This document shows positions 43,475-53,605 of a stretch of 58,227 nt of DNA, one piece after another. The notes under the pieces were generated by a model. It searched no databases and had not been told where the DNA came from. It worked only from the letters and a program-made list of their open reading frames with translations. Position 1 is the stretch's first letter; each line of letters opens with the position of its first letter. Where the stretch lies: NCBI GenBank assembly GCA_022566535.1, contig JADFIR010000016.1, forward strand, positions 1 to 58,227, in the 5' to 3' direction. Position numbers and translations under genes: made by a program. The DNA comes from Planctomycetota bacterium (GTDB lineage: Bacteria > Planctomycetota > Phycisphaerae > Phycisphaerales > SM1A02).

Positions 43475-43480
43475 TACGCT
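43475..43480 (+). promoter_or_regulatory. TACGCT -10-like element 6 nt before the RNase HII-like start
   Basis: TACGCT-GGGGTC-ATG (43487). It is the least canonical of the set. Confidence 0.35.
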
Positions 43481-43486
43481 GGGGTC

Positions 43487-44455
43487 ATGCTCGTTTACGC
43501 GGGGATTGACGAAGCCGGCTACGGGCCCATGCTGGGTCCGCTGTGCATCGGCTGCTCGGCCTTCGCGCTCCAGCAGTACGATCCAGCCGATGGCGCTCCC
43601 GATCTGTGGCGCATCCTCAGCAACGCGGTCTGTCAAAGCCGGCGCGATCGGCGCCGCCGCATCGCCATCGACGACTCCAAGGAACTCAAAGGCCCCAACT
43701 CGGCCGCCACACATCCCTTGCGGCATCTTGAGCGGGGTGTGTTGGCGTGTTGCCTGGCCAGCGGGGCCTCTCCACGCTCGGACGATGGGCTGTTCGATCA
43801 TCTTCAAGTGCGCGTGCCGGAGGTTCCATGGTATGACTCCTCCACGCCGCTGCCGCTGGCTCATACTGCGGATGAGCTTCGCGTCGCCGCGAGCGTGCTT
43901 CAACGGGCCCTGGCCGGGGCGAACGTCCGCCTCGAACTGATGCGGTGCGAGGTGATCGCCGCCGGGGAGTTCAACCGCCAGGTCGAAGCGATGCGAAACA
44001 AGGCCAACGTCAACCTTTGCGGTGTGATGCGGCGGTTGGACGAACTCTGGCGGCGCTGGCCGAGGTGTCACCCGCGGGTCATCGTGGACCGGCTGGGTGG
44101 ACGAATCCGGTATCTACGGACACTGCAGCTCTCCTTCCCGGAAGCACAAATCTGCATTCTCACCGAACGCCCAACGCTGAGCCGCTATCAGCTTGACCAA
44201 GCCGGCTCCCGGCTGACGGTCAGCTTTGTCCAACATGCGGAACGGCAGCACCTCCCAACAGCCCTGGCCTCGATGATCGCCAAGTACGTTCGGGAGTTGA
44301 TGATGATTCGGCTGAACAGATACTTCCAGGCACAACTGCCCCGGCTGCGACCTACTGCCGGGTATGTGAAGGATGCCAGACGATACCTCATCGAGATCGA
44401 GCCGGTCATGAAGCGACTGAGCCTCTCACCGTCGCAGTTGGTCCGGTCGGTCTAG
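43487..44455 (+). CDS. Divergent RNase HII-like protein
   Basis: 322 residues. The start 'YAGIDEAGYGPMLGPLCIGC' mirrors the RNase HII signature GIDEAGRGPLAGP with both catalytic acids (Asp-Glu). 'IAIDDSKELK' corresponds to the DSKKLS block, 'RVIVDRLGG' supplies the third acid, and 'LASMIAKYVRELMM' matches ASI.AK..RD.., with Glu in place of the fourth Asp. It is about 120 residues longer than standard RNase HII, with extra material between these blocks. It may remove ribonucleotides from RNA-DNA hybrids, or have diverged in function; I infer this from motif order only. Confidence 0.65.
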   Translation: MLVYAGIDEAGYGPMLGPLCIGCSAFALQQYDPADGAPDLWRILSNAVCQSRRDRRRRIAIDDSKELKGPNSAATHPLRHLERGVLACCLASGASPRSDDGLFDHLQVRVPEVPWYDSSTPLPLAHTADELRVAASVLQRALAGANVRLELMRCEVIAAGEFNRQVEAMRNKANVNLCGVMRRLDELWRRWPRCHPRVIVDRLGGRIRYLRTLQLSFPEAQICILTERPTLSRYQLDQAGSRLTVSFVQHAERQHLPTALASMIAKYVRELMMIRLNRYFQAQLPRLRPTAGYVKDARRYLIEIEPVMKRLSLSPSQLVRSV

Positions 44456-44491
44456 CCGCCAGGCTCATAGCTATGACGGTGATCTGTGGCA

Positions 44492-44519
44492 TTGACTTGC
44501 GATCTGGTCAGACTACAAT
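44492..44519 (+). promoter_or_regulatory. Strong sigma70-type promoter TTGACT-N16-TACAAT
   Basis: The best promoter match in the window: TTGACT (44492-44497), 16 nt, TACAAT (44514-44519). It is 370 nt before fusA. The stretch 44526-44889 therefore is either a long fusA leader or contains a small RNA. It holds hairpins at 44591-44620, 44621-44644 (loop AAGGAGACAC) and 44859-44873. Confidence 0.6.
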
Positions 44520-44889
44520 TCGCGGCTTCATCTGGGCCGGCCCATCATGAGTCGGTCGCTGATTGGAAGCGAACCACGCGAGCGTCCCCAGGGCTGATGC
44601 GCAAGTGCTTTGCTCGGCCCGCAACGGAAGGAGACACCCGTTGCTAGACGAAGGTAAGGATGCCCGCTTGCGCTGAGCGGTCCCGCCCGGTCCGGCGCAG
44701 GTCGGGCCTGAACACGGGACTGGAACCCACCCCGGCCAATCAGGATGGCCCTGCACTGGAATCCAGCCGATAACTGTCCGATGCAGCCGCGGGCCACCGA
44801 CGTGCCTCGACTGCCACGTGTAGCTAGGCGGGCGATGCCTCGCTGCATATCCCAAGCCGCCCCTGGACGGGGCAGAAGCAGATCGTTTC

Positions 44890-47004
<2,115 letters not shown>

Positions 47005-47088
47005 GACGTTGGTGGCACCAATCCTAAAGACAGGGGATAATCCGTTCCTGCGGCCCACGCAGACGGCACGCCCGGCGCTGGCGACGTT

Positions 47089-48207
47089 ATGACCAGCACC
47101 TCCCAGGACCACCACTACATGGCCATGGCCGCGCGGCTCGCGCTGCGAGGACATGGTGGAGCCGAGCCCAACCCGCTGGTCGGGTGTGTGATCGTTTCTC
47201 CCAGAGGCGAAGTGGTCGGCTGGGGATACCACCGCCGGTGTGGCGGACCGCACGCAGAGATCGTCGCGCTTCGGCGGGCCGCCTCCAAAGCAGCCGCGGC
47301 AACGGTCTACGTCACCCTTGAGCCGTGCAACCATACCGGCCGGACCGCTCCGTGCAGCGAAGCGCTGATTGCCGCGAACATCGCGCGAGTGGTTTTCGCC
47401 CGCCCCGACCCTTCGCCTGTTGCCGGGGGCGGGGCGAATCGCCTACGGGCCGCCGGCATCAAGGCCGACGCCTTCGATCAATGCTTCACCGCAATCGCCG
47501 TTAGCGATCCTTATGTGCATCGGGTTCGGCACGGCACGCCTTGGGTTGTGGCCAAGTGGGCCCAGACCCTTGACGGGCGAATCGCTACCAGAAGCGGCGA
47601 GAGTCGATGGATCAGCAACACCGCCTGCCGGCAGCTCGTGCATCGAGAGCGCGGTCGGGTGGACGCGATCCTCACCGGCATCGGGACGGTGCGAGCCGAC
47701 GACCCGATGCTGACCGCCCGCGGGGTGCGCCTCCGCCGGATCGCCCGGCGGGTGGTGATCGATCTCAAGCTCGACATCCCCCTTGATTGCCAACTCGTTA
47801 CCACGACCGACCAGGCGCCGACAATCATCGCCTGCTGCGAGACGATGTTGGCGGAATCAGGCCCGCGCGCCACCGCCCTGCGTGATGCGGGCGTGGAACT
47901 GATCGGCGTGCCGGCGGACAACTCCGTGCTACGGCTTGAGCAGTTGTTGCGAGAACTTGTGGCACGCCACGAGATAACCAACGTGCTCGTCGAAGCGGGA
48001 GCGGGGTTGCTTGGACGTCTCTTTGCGCAGCGGCTGGTAAACGAAGCCTGGGTCTTCATCGCGCCGCTGTTGCTCGGCGACGAGCAGGCACTGCCATGCG
48101 TGCGGGGGCTGACCGTTGAGGCGCTTACCGACGGGCTCGCCCTGCAACTAAGGGAAACCCGACAACGTGGAGGTGATGTCATGTTCCGCTACGGGGTGGT
48201 CGCCTGA
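47089..48207 (+). CDS. ribD: Riboflavin biosynthesis deaminase/reductase RibD
   Basis: 372 residues. Bifunctional. The N-terminal deaminase has 'PNPLVGCVIV', the zinc ligand His in 'GPHAEIVAL' and two Cys in 'TLEPCNHTGRTAPCSEAL'. The C-terminal reductase has 'WAQTLDGRIATRSGESRWIS' and 'ILTGIGTVRADDPMLTARG', ending 'VEAGAGLLGRLF'. Second and third steps of riboflavin synthesis. No other rib gene or FMN riboswitch is in the window. Confidence 0.94.
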   Translation: MTSTSQDHHYMAMAARLALRGHGGAEPNPLVGCVIVSPRGEVVGWGYHRRCGGPHAEIVALRRAASKAAAATVYVTLEPCNHTGRTAPCSEALIAANIARVVFARPDPSPVAGGGANRLRAAGIKADAFDQCFTAIAVSDPYVHRVRHGTPWVVAKWAQTLDGRIATRSGESRWISNTACRQLVHRERGRVDAILTGIGTVRADDPMLTARGVRLRRIARRVVIDLKLDIPLDCQLVTTTDQAPTIIACCETMLAESGPRATALRDAGVELIGVPADNSVLRLEQLLRELVARHEITNVLVEAGAGLLGRLFAQRLVNEAWVFIAPLLLGDEQALPCVRGLTVEALTDGLALQLRETRQRGGDVMFRYGVVA

Positions 48208-49568
48208 AGATCGAAGTCCGACGGCGTGATTCGAATCTGCAAGTTCTTCGGGTAGAAGCGCAGCACATCGTCCCCGTTCTCCAAAGACCACCTGCCCGAA
48301 TCCGGCTCTCGAGCAATACGCACAGTGTCCAGCGGCGTGGCGTCGAACCCATACAAGGTGACCGTGGCCACCTCCATCTCATGGGGGTGAGGCCTGAACT
48401 CGATCTCGGCCGCTCGCAGCGCCGTCAACTGCTCCAGAAGGTCCTGCACAAGCTGACGCGGAACCTCCACGCCGTACTGCGGCGCGGACCATCGGTCCAG
48501 ATCACGATCGAGCCGAAAGTCGCCACCCGGCCCGCGAATGACCAGCGACTTCACATCCGGCGCCAGGACACTCGAACCCGTCGGATCGGCCAGACTCTCC
48601 GGCCGGCGAAACAACGCACGCAACACCGGCTCGGGCAACCGCACCACCACCGGCCGGCCTTGGATCATCCCGAATCGATCCTCCGATCCGACACCCATTC
48701 TCGCACCCACAAGCAACCGCTGCTCCTGCCCCACGCGCACAATCTCGCCGTCTCGTTCAACGAGCCGGGTGGAGGTGATGGTCAGAGAGCCTGTGGGCTC
48801 GGCCAACCCGAACGCGTGCAAATCGTCCGGCTCATCGAGAATGAACCCGCCCGATCTGGCTCTGCCAAGGGCCGAAAACAAATCGCCGCGTGCCAACTCG
48901 TCAAGCCTGGTTTGCACCGGCTCAATCATCTTCCACCGCTTACGGTCCTTCACCAGCACCGTGCGTTCGCCTCCGTCATCGATGATGATCTGATCGGCGT
49001 CGATGGCGAGGACGGTGAAGATCGTTCGATCACGCCATTCCTTGGGGTCCATATCCACCGCCCGGTCGTGCAGGTCGCTCTTGACGACGTAGACGGTCTG
49101 GTCCCCCGCGATCCGCAGATACGACCGGCCGGCAGCTCCGCGGCGTCCAAACGACAGCGTGAGCGAGCCGCCGGGCCAATCGAAGGTAAGCTGTGCCTTG
49201 GGCGGCAGCAGGCCCAGAGCCGATTCGGAAAACCCACCCCGCAACTTATCGGGGCCGATGCGCTGGGCGACCTCAAGCCCAGCGGCCAGCACCAGCATCT
49301 GCCGGATCGAAAAGAAATCCACAGGATGGGGGAACGGCTCGGTTTGCGTCCAGCTTCGCTCGATGCGCGCAAAGACCATGGTCGGGTCATCGGCTCGCCG
49401 AAGAGTGATACGAGTGACTGCATCGATCGGGAGTTGCTGCTGGGTAATGAGTAGCGCAGGTTGATCCAACCTCGGCGCCGACAGTCCCTCGGTACGCAGG
49501 ACATACATCGCCGCTGCGCTGCCGATTACGGCGAGCACGACCACAACGATGGTTGGTTTTGCACCCAT
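48189..49568 (-). CDS. DUF4340 protein, last gene of the Gld-type ABC operon
   Basis: 459 residues from ATG 49568 (GAAGGTGAT upstream), 4 nt after the previous gene's stop. One N-terminal helix ('TIVVVVLAVIGSAAAMYVL') and then repeated beta-rich units typical of DUF4340 ('RITLRRADDPTMVFARIERS', 'LTFDWPGGSLTLSFGRRGAA'). DUF4340 proteins regularly follow GldG-like genes, so it is an accessory part of the same transporter. Its last 19 bases overlap the ribD end in the opposite direction. Confidence 0.85.
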   Translation of the reverse strand: MGAKPTIVVVVLAVIGSAAAMYVLRTEGLSAPRLDQPALLITQQQLPIDAVTRITLRRADDPTMVFARIERSWTQTEPFPHPVDFFSIRQMLVLAAGLEVAQRIGPDKLRGGFSESALGLLPPKAQLTFDWPGGSLTLSFGRRGAAGRSYLRIAGDQTVYVVKSDLHDRAVDMDPKEWRDRTIFTVLAIDADQIIIDDGGERTVLVKDRKRWKMIEPVQTRLDELARGDLFSALGRARSGGFILDEPDDLHAFGLAEPTGSLTITSTRLVERDGEIVRVGQEQRLLVGARMGVGSEDRFGMIQGRPVVVRLPEPVLRALFRRPESLADPTGSSVLAPDVKSLVIRGPGGDFRLDRDLDRWSAPQYGVEVPRQLVQDLLEQLTALRAAEIEFRPHPHEMEVATVTLYGFDATPLDTVRIAREPDSGRWSLENGDDVLRFYPKNLQIRITPSDFDLQATTP

Positions 49569-49572
49569 CGGA

Positions 49573-51663
49573 TCACCTTCGCCGAACAACCCACACCACC
49601 ACGCCCAGCATCAGGCACCCACCGGGCATCCCCGCCAGCACGGCCCACCACCAAACCCGTTGCACCGCGGGGGTGATTCCATCCAGTCGAGCCACCTGCT
49701 GACTGATAGGACTCGGGGCGATCAGCTCATCCATCTGGGCCAACCACGCCACGGACGACAGCAACAGTTCGTAGTTGCCAGGATTGGCCAGGGCCACGCG
49801 GTCGCCCCCCAGCGGTATCACCACGTCGGCGATGTAGCTCAGCATCCACCCGCCGGACCCAACGACGATGGACCGCTGCCAACGGCCTCGCTCCAAGGGA
49901 TGCAAACGCTCGACCGCCACCACGATCGGCACCGGCTCCAAGAAACGCTCATCGGGCTTCGGGTCGTCAAGGCTCTGCGGGTCAACCGCCCAATCCTTTT
50001 CGAGCCAGCGGTTGGGCGACGACGCGATATCTGCAATGACCTGCTGCTGGCCCCCGATCGAAGCCTCATCAATAGATCGAATCGGAACGGGCAGGGCGAA
50101 GTACGTCTGCTGGCCATGAATAGCCTTGGCAATCGGATGGTCGCCACGAAAGTCCCGTATGGCCTGACCGCGCTCGCGGCTGACCTCCTGGGGCGAAAGC
50201 CGCACTTGCTCGTACACCACCCGTGCGGTATCCGCTTGAAGCCCCAGTTGTTCAACCACCGCTTGCCAAGGGTCCGGCCGGCCCAGTCCGGGCAGCCGGC
50301 TCGGATACACGCTGAGCAACACTGGTTCACCGTCGGCGAGCAGCTGTCGGACCGCCTCGATCAAGGCACGCTCGGCTTCGGTCGGCTCGAGCCCCTGTCG
50401 AGCGGGGGACGGCACGACAATCCAGACCATCGGCTGGCCCTGGGCCGGCACCGGCGTGTCGCTCTTGCCGACAACCCATTCCTGGACCTCGAATCGCGCG
50501 GCCTTCAAAACATTCGTCGCACCCACCAGATCCACCTGCCGATCGCGCCGACGCACCATCGACTCATCCTGCGCATGAATGAACACCACCATCGGCATGT
50601 GGTCCACAAGCTGCGAGCGGATCGCGGCGGAGATCGCCTGCTCGCCGCGGAACCGCTGATCAAATGTCACTTCACCCGCGCCGCCCTTGCGCAGGTTCAA
50701 CTTGGAAAACAACTGTGACGAAGGGACTACCACCGCACCCTGCGGACCGATCACAATCGCGGCTTCTCCCTGATCAAATGCCCGGGCAATACGCCCAAGC
50801 TCAAGCGGCGCCAGGTGCTTCAGCCCATCAGCCACAAGCGCCAGTTGCCGGGCCCGGGAGGCAAACGCCTCACGGTCAGAAGCGAGTTGCCTCACGGCGG
50901 GGCTTGTCTCTACGCTGGAACGCCAACGGTTGAACATCTGCACGATCCTGTACTGTTCGTCGGCCCATCCCCTCAGGGCCGCCGCCAAGACGCTGCGTGC
51001 CGTTTCGTAGTCCGGCAGCGGGCGGCTTTCGTCAAGCCGCATTGCCTGTTTCACATTCTGCTGTACTTGCTCGGTCTGTTGCAATCGCAACGCAAGCACC
51101 TGCAATAGTTGATCGATCTCCTCATTGTGAGGATCAGCGGCTTCGATACTCTGCCGTAATGCGTCGAGTCGTCCCGTCTGCTGCTGCAAGAACACGGTAA
51201 ACGACTCCACCGCCTCGTGCCCCTGCTCCAGCAACCGCTCATATTGGGCAATCTGATCCTGGTAGATCAATCGCAGCTGGGCCAGGATATCTTCGTACTC
51301 ACCAAGCGTGCGCGGATCGGTGGGATCGATGCGTACCACCGAAATGTGGGGCGAGGCCTGGGTGTACCGTGTGAGGACTTCGTTAACCTGCCGCAGCATC
51401 GGCTGATCGATGCTGTCGGCGACCATGACCATGGCGATGGTCCAGTCGTCGGACAGCCCCGCCAGCAGCCTCCTGGTCTGCTCGCTAAGCGAGTAGGCCC
51501 GGGTCTTGGTCGCATCAATACGAAGCCGCAGCCCAGGCCGGGCTGCGAAGAAATTCACAACGACCCCAATCGTCACGATACCAACAAGGAACAAGGCCAA
51601 GTTGAACTCTCGCTGCCACCGCCGCGTGACCGACCCGCCTTGTCCCCTAGCGTTGTCAGTCAT
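49573..51663 (-). CDS. GldG-like ABC transporter accessory protein
   Basis: 696 residues from ATG 51663, overlapping the permease stop (ATGA). Membrane helix near the N-terminus ('FNLALFLVGIVTIGVVVNFF') and another at the C-terminus ('VWWWAVLAGMPGGCLMLGVV'). The text 'TKTRAYSLSEQTRRLLAGLS' and 'GAVVVPSSQLF' belong to the ABC-transport auxiliary domain. A coiled-coil-like part lies at about 95-220. Family members work with GldA and GldF and are tied to gliding and secretion in Bacteroidota, but are common elsewhere with unknown cargo. Confidence 0.88.
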   Translation of the reverse strand: MTDNARGQGGSVTRRWQREFNLALFLVGIVTIGVVVNFFAARPGLRLRIDATKTRAYSLSEQTRRLLAGLSDDWTIAMVMVADSIDQPMLRQVNEVLTRYTQASPHISVVRIDPTDPRTLGEYEDILAQLRLIYQDQIAQYERLLEQGHEAVESFTVFLQQQTGRLDALRQSIEAADPHNEEIDQLLQVLALRLQQTEQVQQNVKQAMRLDESRPLPDYETARSVLAAALRGWADEQYRIVQMFNRWRSSVETSPAVRQLASDREAFASRARQLALVADGLKHLAPLELGRIARAFDQGEAAIVIGPQGAVVVPSSQLFSKLNLRKGGAGEVTFDQRFRGEQAISAAIRSQLVDHMPMVVFIHAQDESMVRRRDRQVDLVGATNVLKAARFEVQEWVVGKSDTPVPAQGQPMVWIVVPSPARQGLEPTEAERALIEAVRQLLADGEPVLLSVYPSRLPGLGRPDPWQAVVEQLGLQADTARVVYEQVRLSPQEVSRERGQAIRDFRGDHPIAKAIHGQQTYFALPVPIRSIDEASIGGQQQVIADIASSPNRWLEKDWAVDPQSLDDPKPDERFLEPVPIVVAVERLHPLERGRWQRSIVVGSGGWMLSYIADVVIPLGGDRVALANPGNYELLLSSVAWLAQMDELIAPSPISQQVARLDGITPAVQRVWWWAVLAGMPGGCLMLGVVVWVVRRR

Positions 51664-52394
51664 CGCCACCTCCGCGCGTCCAGCGATCCGACCGACGCCG
51701 CCAACAGCACCAGCGTGATCGAACAGAAGTAGACGACGTTGGCCGTATCGAGCAGCCCGATAGTAAAATCCTTCAGCCGAAGATCAGGATCGAGGGCGAA
51801 GAGGATGTCAGACCAACTCTCTCGCCATTGTGTCGGCAGAAGCTCTGACTGAGGCAGGCCTTTCGTGGCAAGGATCAATATGATCCAGAAGAATACGGTG
51901 ATGAGGTAGGCGACGACCTGATTCGCCGTCAGCGTCGAGGCGAGGAGGCCGCTGGCCAGAAACGCACAACCCGCCAGAATCAACCCCAGATAGCCGCACA
52001 TCAGCTCGCCATAGTCCGGCCGGCCATAGATCTCCAGGGCAGCGACGAACACAAGCGTCGGCGAGAGCAACAGCACGAAGAATCCCAGGGCGCCGGTGAA
52101 CTTCCCGAGAATCACTGCGGCGGCGCTAGCCGGACTAGTCAGCAGCAGTTCGATCGTCCCGAGGCGAAGCTCCTCGCTGATCATGCGCATGGTGACCGCA
52201 GGGCAAAGCAGCGCGAACAGAAGCATGCTAAAGGCGAAGATCGGCCGAAGTGTGGCAGTTTCACCCTGGCCGAAGACGTAACGCACGAAGAACCATCCCT
52301 CGGCCAGGATGAACAGGGCAGCCACGACGTACCCGCCTGGAGAGAGGAAGTAGGCCCGCAGCTCACGGCCGGCGATGGCGAGCATCTGGCTCAC
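51660..52394 (-). CDS. ABC transporter permease, GldF-like
   Basis: 244 residues, six hydrophobic helices, ABC-2 type. 'ELRAYFLSPGGYVVAALFIL' and 'ISEELRLGTIELLLTSP' followed by 'VILGKFTGALGFFVLLLSPT' are the usual ABC-2 blocks. Overlaps the ATPase gene by 4 nt and GldG-like gene by 4 nt, so all three are one coupled unit. Confidence 0.9.
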   Translation of the reverse strand: MSQMLAIAGRELRAYFLSPGGYVVAALFILAEGWFFVRYVFGQGETATLRPIFAFSMLLFALLCPAVTMRMISEELRLGTIELLLTSPASAAAVILGKFTGALGFFVLLLSPTLVFVAALEIYGRPDYGELMCGYLGLILAGCAFLASGLLASTLTANQVVAYLITVFFWIILILATKGLPQSELLPTQWRESWSDILFALDPDLRLKDFTIGLLDTANVVYFCSITLVLLAASVGSLDARRWR

Positions 52395-53362
52395 GTGCCG
52401 CTCCTATCAGGTGCGGGCTCGCTGGGGGCAGCGTCGGCCTCGGCAACAAGGTGCATGAACAAATGCTCAAGCGTCGGTGCCTCGCGGCGCAACTCCCGAG
52501 TGGCGCCAGCACGGCGGCCCAACTCCCGCGCGATCGATTCCCGCAGATCGACCGAACCGTCGGCGGCGGTCACCGTCAACCGTCCCCAACCGTCGCTGAG
52601 TCGGACGTACTGTACGTCGGCGACGCCCGGTAGCGTTGACAACGCTTCATCGGCCCCGGTCGCGTCGGTCTCGACGACATACCGGGTCTTGCCCGCCGCG
52701 GCAGCCCGCAGTTCGTCAATCGTCCCGGCCGCGCGAATCCGCCCCTGGGCCAGAATGAGAACCCGATCGCACGTGGACTCGACCTCCGCCAGGTTATGGG
52801 TGGATATCAGGATTGTGTGCCGGCCGGCAAGTTCGCGGATCAGACCGCGCAGCTCGCGAATCTGTGATGGATCGAGCCCCACCGTCGGCTCGTCGAGGAT
52901 GAGCACGGGCGGTTCGTGCAGCAGGGCTGCCGCCAGACTCACGCGCTGCCGATACCCCCTGGAAAGCTGATTGATCGGCTGACGCTCCACATCGCTGAGC
53001 AGGCAGCGCTTCAATGCCAAGTCGATGGCCGGCCGCCGATGGGCCCGCTTGACGCCGAACAGCCTCGCTCGAAACTTCAGGTACTCCACCACCCGCATTT
53101 CCGTATACAGCGGTGCGGCCTCCGGCAGGTACCCAATCCGCCGCTGCACTTGCCGCCGATTACGCAGGACATCCAGACCGTCCACCCGCACCGTACCCGC
53201 CGTAGGAGACAGGTAGCCGCAGATCATTCGAATGGTCGTCGTCTTGCCGGCACCGTTGGGGCCCAGGAACCCGACCACCTCTCCTTGGGGGATTTCAAAA
53301 TCGACCGAATTCACGGCAAGGAATCTGCCGAACCTCTTGGATAGGCGGTGAGCTGCAATCAT
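52391..53362 (-). CDS. ABC transporter ATP-binding protein, GldA-like
   Basis: 323 residues from ATG 53362. Walker A 'GFLGPNGAGKTTTIRMICGY', signature 'LSRGYRQRVSLAAALLHEPP', Walker B 'VLILDEPTVGLDP', His-loop 'ILISTHNLAEVE'. First gene of the four-gene operon. C-terminal domain of about 90 residues as in DRR/GldA-type exporters. Confidence 0.94.
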   Translation of the reverse strand: MIAAHRLSKRFGRFLAVNSVDFEIPQGEVVGFLGPNGAGKTTTIRMICGYLSPTAGTVRVDGLDVLRNRRQVQRRIGYLPEAAPLYTEMRVVEYLKFRARLFGVKRAHRRPAIDLALKRCLLSDVERQPINQLSRGYRQRVSLAAALLHEPPVLILDEPTVGLDPSQIRELRGLIRELAGRHTILISTHNLAEVESTCDRVLILAQGRIRAAGTIDELRAAAAGKTRYVVETDATGADEALSTLPGVADVQYVRLSDGWGRLTVTAADGSVDLRESIARELGRRAGATRELRREAPTLEHLFMHLVAEADAAPSEPAPDRSGT

Positions 53363-53534
53363 GTCCGAACGGCGCGATAATCGGTGTCCGAGACACACTA
53401 CCGAAACTGACGGCCCGGAGCATCTTGCCAACAGATCCAGAGACCGCCGCCGACGCCTACGGCGCGGCCCGCCGATTCTCGATCGACCGCCGCGATTGTC
53501 AAGCGACGATCGCGAACCTTGTGGCCCCGATAGA

Positions 53535-53564
53535 TTGCCCGGCATGGGGCTTGCGTTGTAGACT
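53535..53564 (+). promoter_or_regulatory. Promoter candidate TTGCCC-N18-TAGACT
   Basis: TTGCCC (53535-53540), 18 nt, TAGACT (53559-53564), 41 nt before ATG 53606. Confidence 0.4.
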
Positions 53565-53605
53565 ACTGGGCTTTGTCCTCTCTCACGAGACAAGACGACC
53601 ACCTC

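Noticed and set aside
44520..44889. RNase P RNA, tmRNA or SRP RNA before fusA
   Set aside because: The conserved cores I know for these RNAs (such as GGAAAGTCC for RNase P and the SRP GGAAG loop with GCAGC) do not appear in the required form.
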